From contig CALDRG010000069.1 of assembly GCA_937911265.1 (NCBI GenBank), positions 1-5,992 on the forward strand: DNA of 5,992 nt. Direction: 5' to 3'. The notes beneath the pieces are model-generated. The model was not told the origin of the DNA. It worked only from the letters and a program-made list of their open reading frames with translations, and ran no database searches. The translations under genes and the position numbers were made by a program. The stretch is from Thalassarchaeum sp002495735 (GTDB lineage Archaea; Thermoplasmatota; Poseidoniia; Poseidoniales; Thalassarchaeaceae). Position 1 is the first letter of the stretch; every line of letters starts with the position of its first letter. Positions 5,917-5,992 of the stretch are shown in pieces.

Positions 5917-5992
5917 ATGCTTAGCGATGAAGAGCGCTTGACCGTCGTAAACGTGGTCGCCTCCACCAGAGTGGCGGAGGAACTCGACCTAC
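5917..5992 (+). CDS. tbp: TATA-box-binding protein, N-terminal start (3' partial)
   Basis: Only 25 residues are in the window, starting MLSDEERLTVVNVVASTRVA and going on to EELDL. TBP is the general transcription factor that binds the TATA box and recruits TFB and RNA polymerase; archaeal TBPs are about 180 to 200 residues made of two imperfect repeats. The visible part matches the first strand and helix of repeat one, where archaeal and eukaryal TBPs read like I-x-N-V-V-A-S/T followed by a charged stretch and ELDL. The gene starts right after a TATA box at leaderless spacing, so it may respond to its own product. The short length limits certainty; the rest of the gene lies to the right of the window. 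It is the strongest sign that the host is an archaeon. Confidence 0.8.
   Translation, partial: MLSDEERLTVVNVVASTRVAEELDL

Overview
The window looks like part of an archaeal chromosome. The best evidence is at the right end. There an open reading frame cut by the window edge starts with a sequence typical of the first repeat of TATA-box-binding protein, and a TATA box lies about 25 nt before its ATG, the spacing expected for a leaderless archaeal transcript. Next to it is an archaeal-style mevalonate kinase, which feeds isoprenoid lipid synthesis. The mid-range GC content, tight gene packing, a C-terminally anchored surface protein and a membrane Fe-S oxidoreductase would suit a marine Thermoplasmatota / Marine Group II (Poseidoniales) archaeon. 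That placement is an inference, not something the sequence proves.

Layout from left to right: (1) bases 2-187, plus strand: the end of a probable surface protein, with a Pro/Glu-rich stalk, one membrane segment and a short tail. (2) Bases 188-4747, minus strand: four genes in one probable operon. In transcription order these are a 676-residue membrane fusion protein (NarI/HdrE-like b-type domain, two 4Fe-4S motifs, two CCG domains), a 133-residue four-helix membrane protein of unknown function, a 229-residue class I glutamine-amidotransferase-like hydrolase (peptidase C26/PuuD-like), and cysteinyl-tRNA synthetase. Spacing is 19 bp, then 0 bp, then a TGATG overlap. (3) Bases 4748-4839: a divergent control region with a perfect 8+8 bp dyad touching the Shine-Dalgarno of the fusion gene. 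(4) Bases 4840-5829, plus strand: mevalonate kinase. (5) Bases 5830-5916: promoter region with a TATA box and CGAAA repeats. (6) Bases 5917-5992, plus strand: the start of the probable TBP gene.

How the genes may work together: the fusion protein fits the membrane Fe-S oxidoreductases that take electrons from soluble carriers (HdrDE relatives, or the electron-transfer-flavoprotein:menaquinone oxidoreductase type) and pass them to a membrane quinone. The small membrane protein next to it could be an accessory subunit. The hydrolase and CysRS are translationally coupled to this pair without an obvious shared pathway. No CRISPR array, tRNA, rRNA, transposase or integrase was seen. There is no gene-free stretch longer than 300 bases. 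I see no strong case for a wholly new system; the most open points are the dyad in the divergent region, the unknown membrane protein, and the electron donor of the fusion enzyme.
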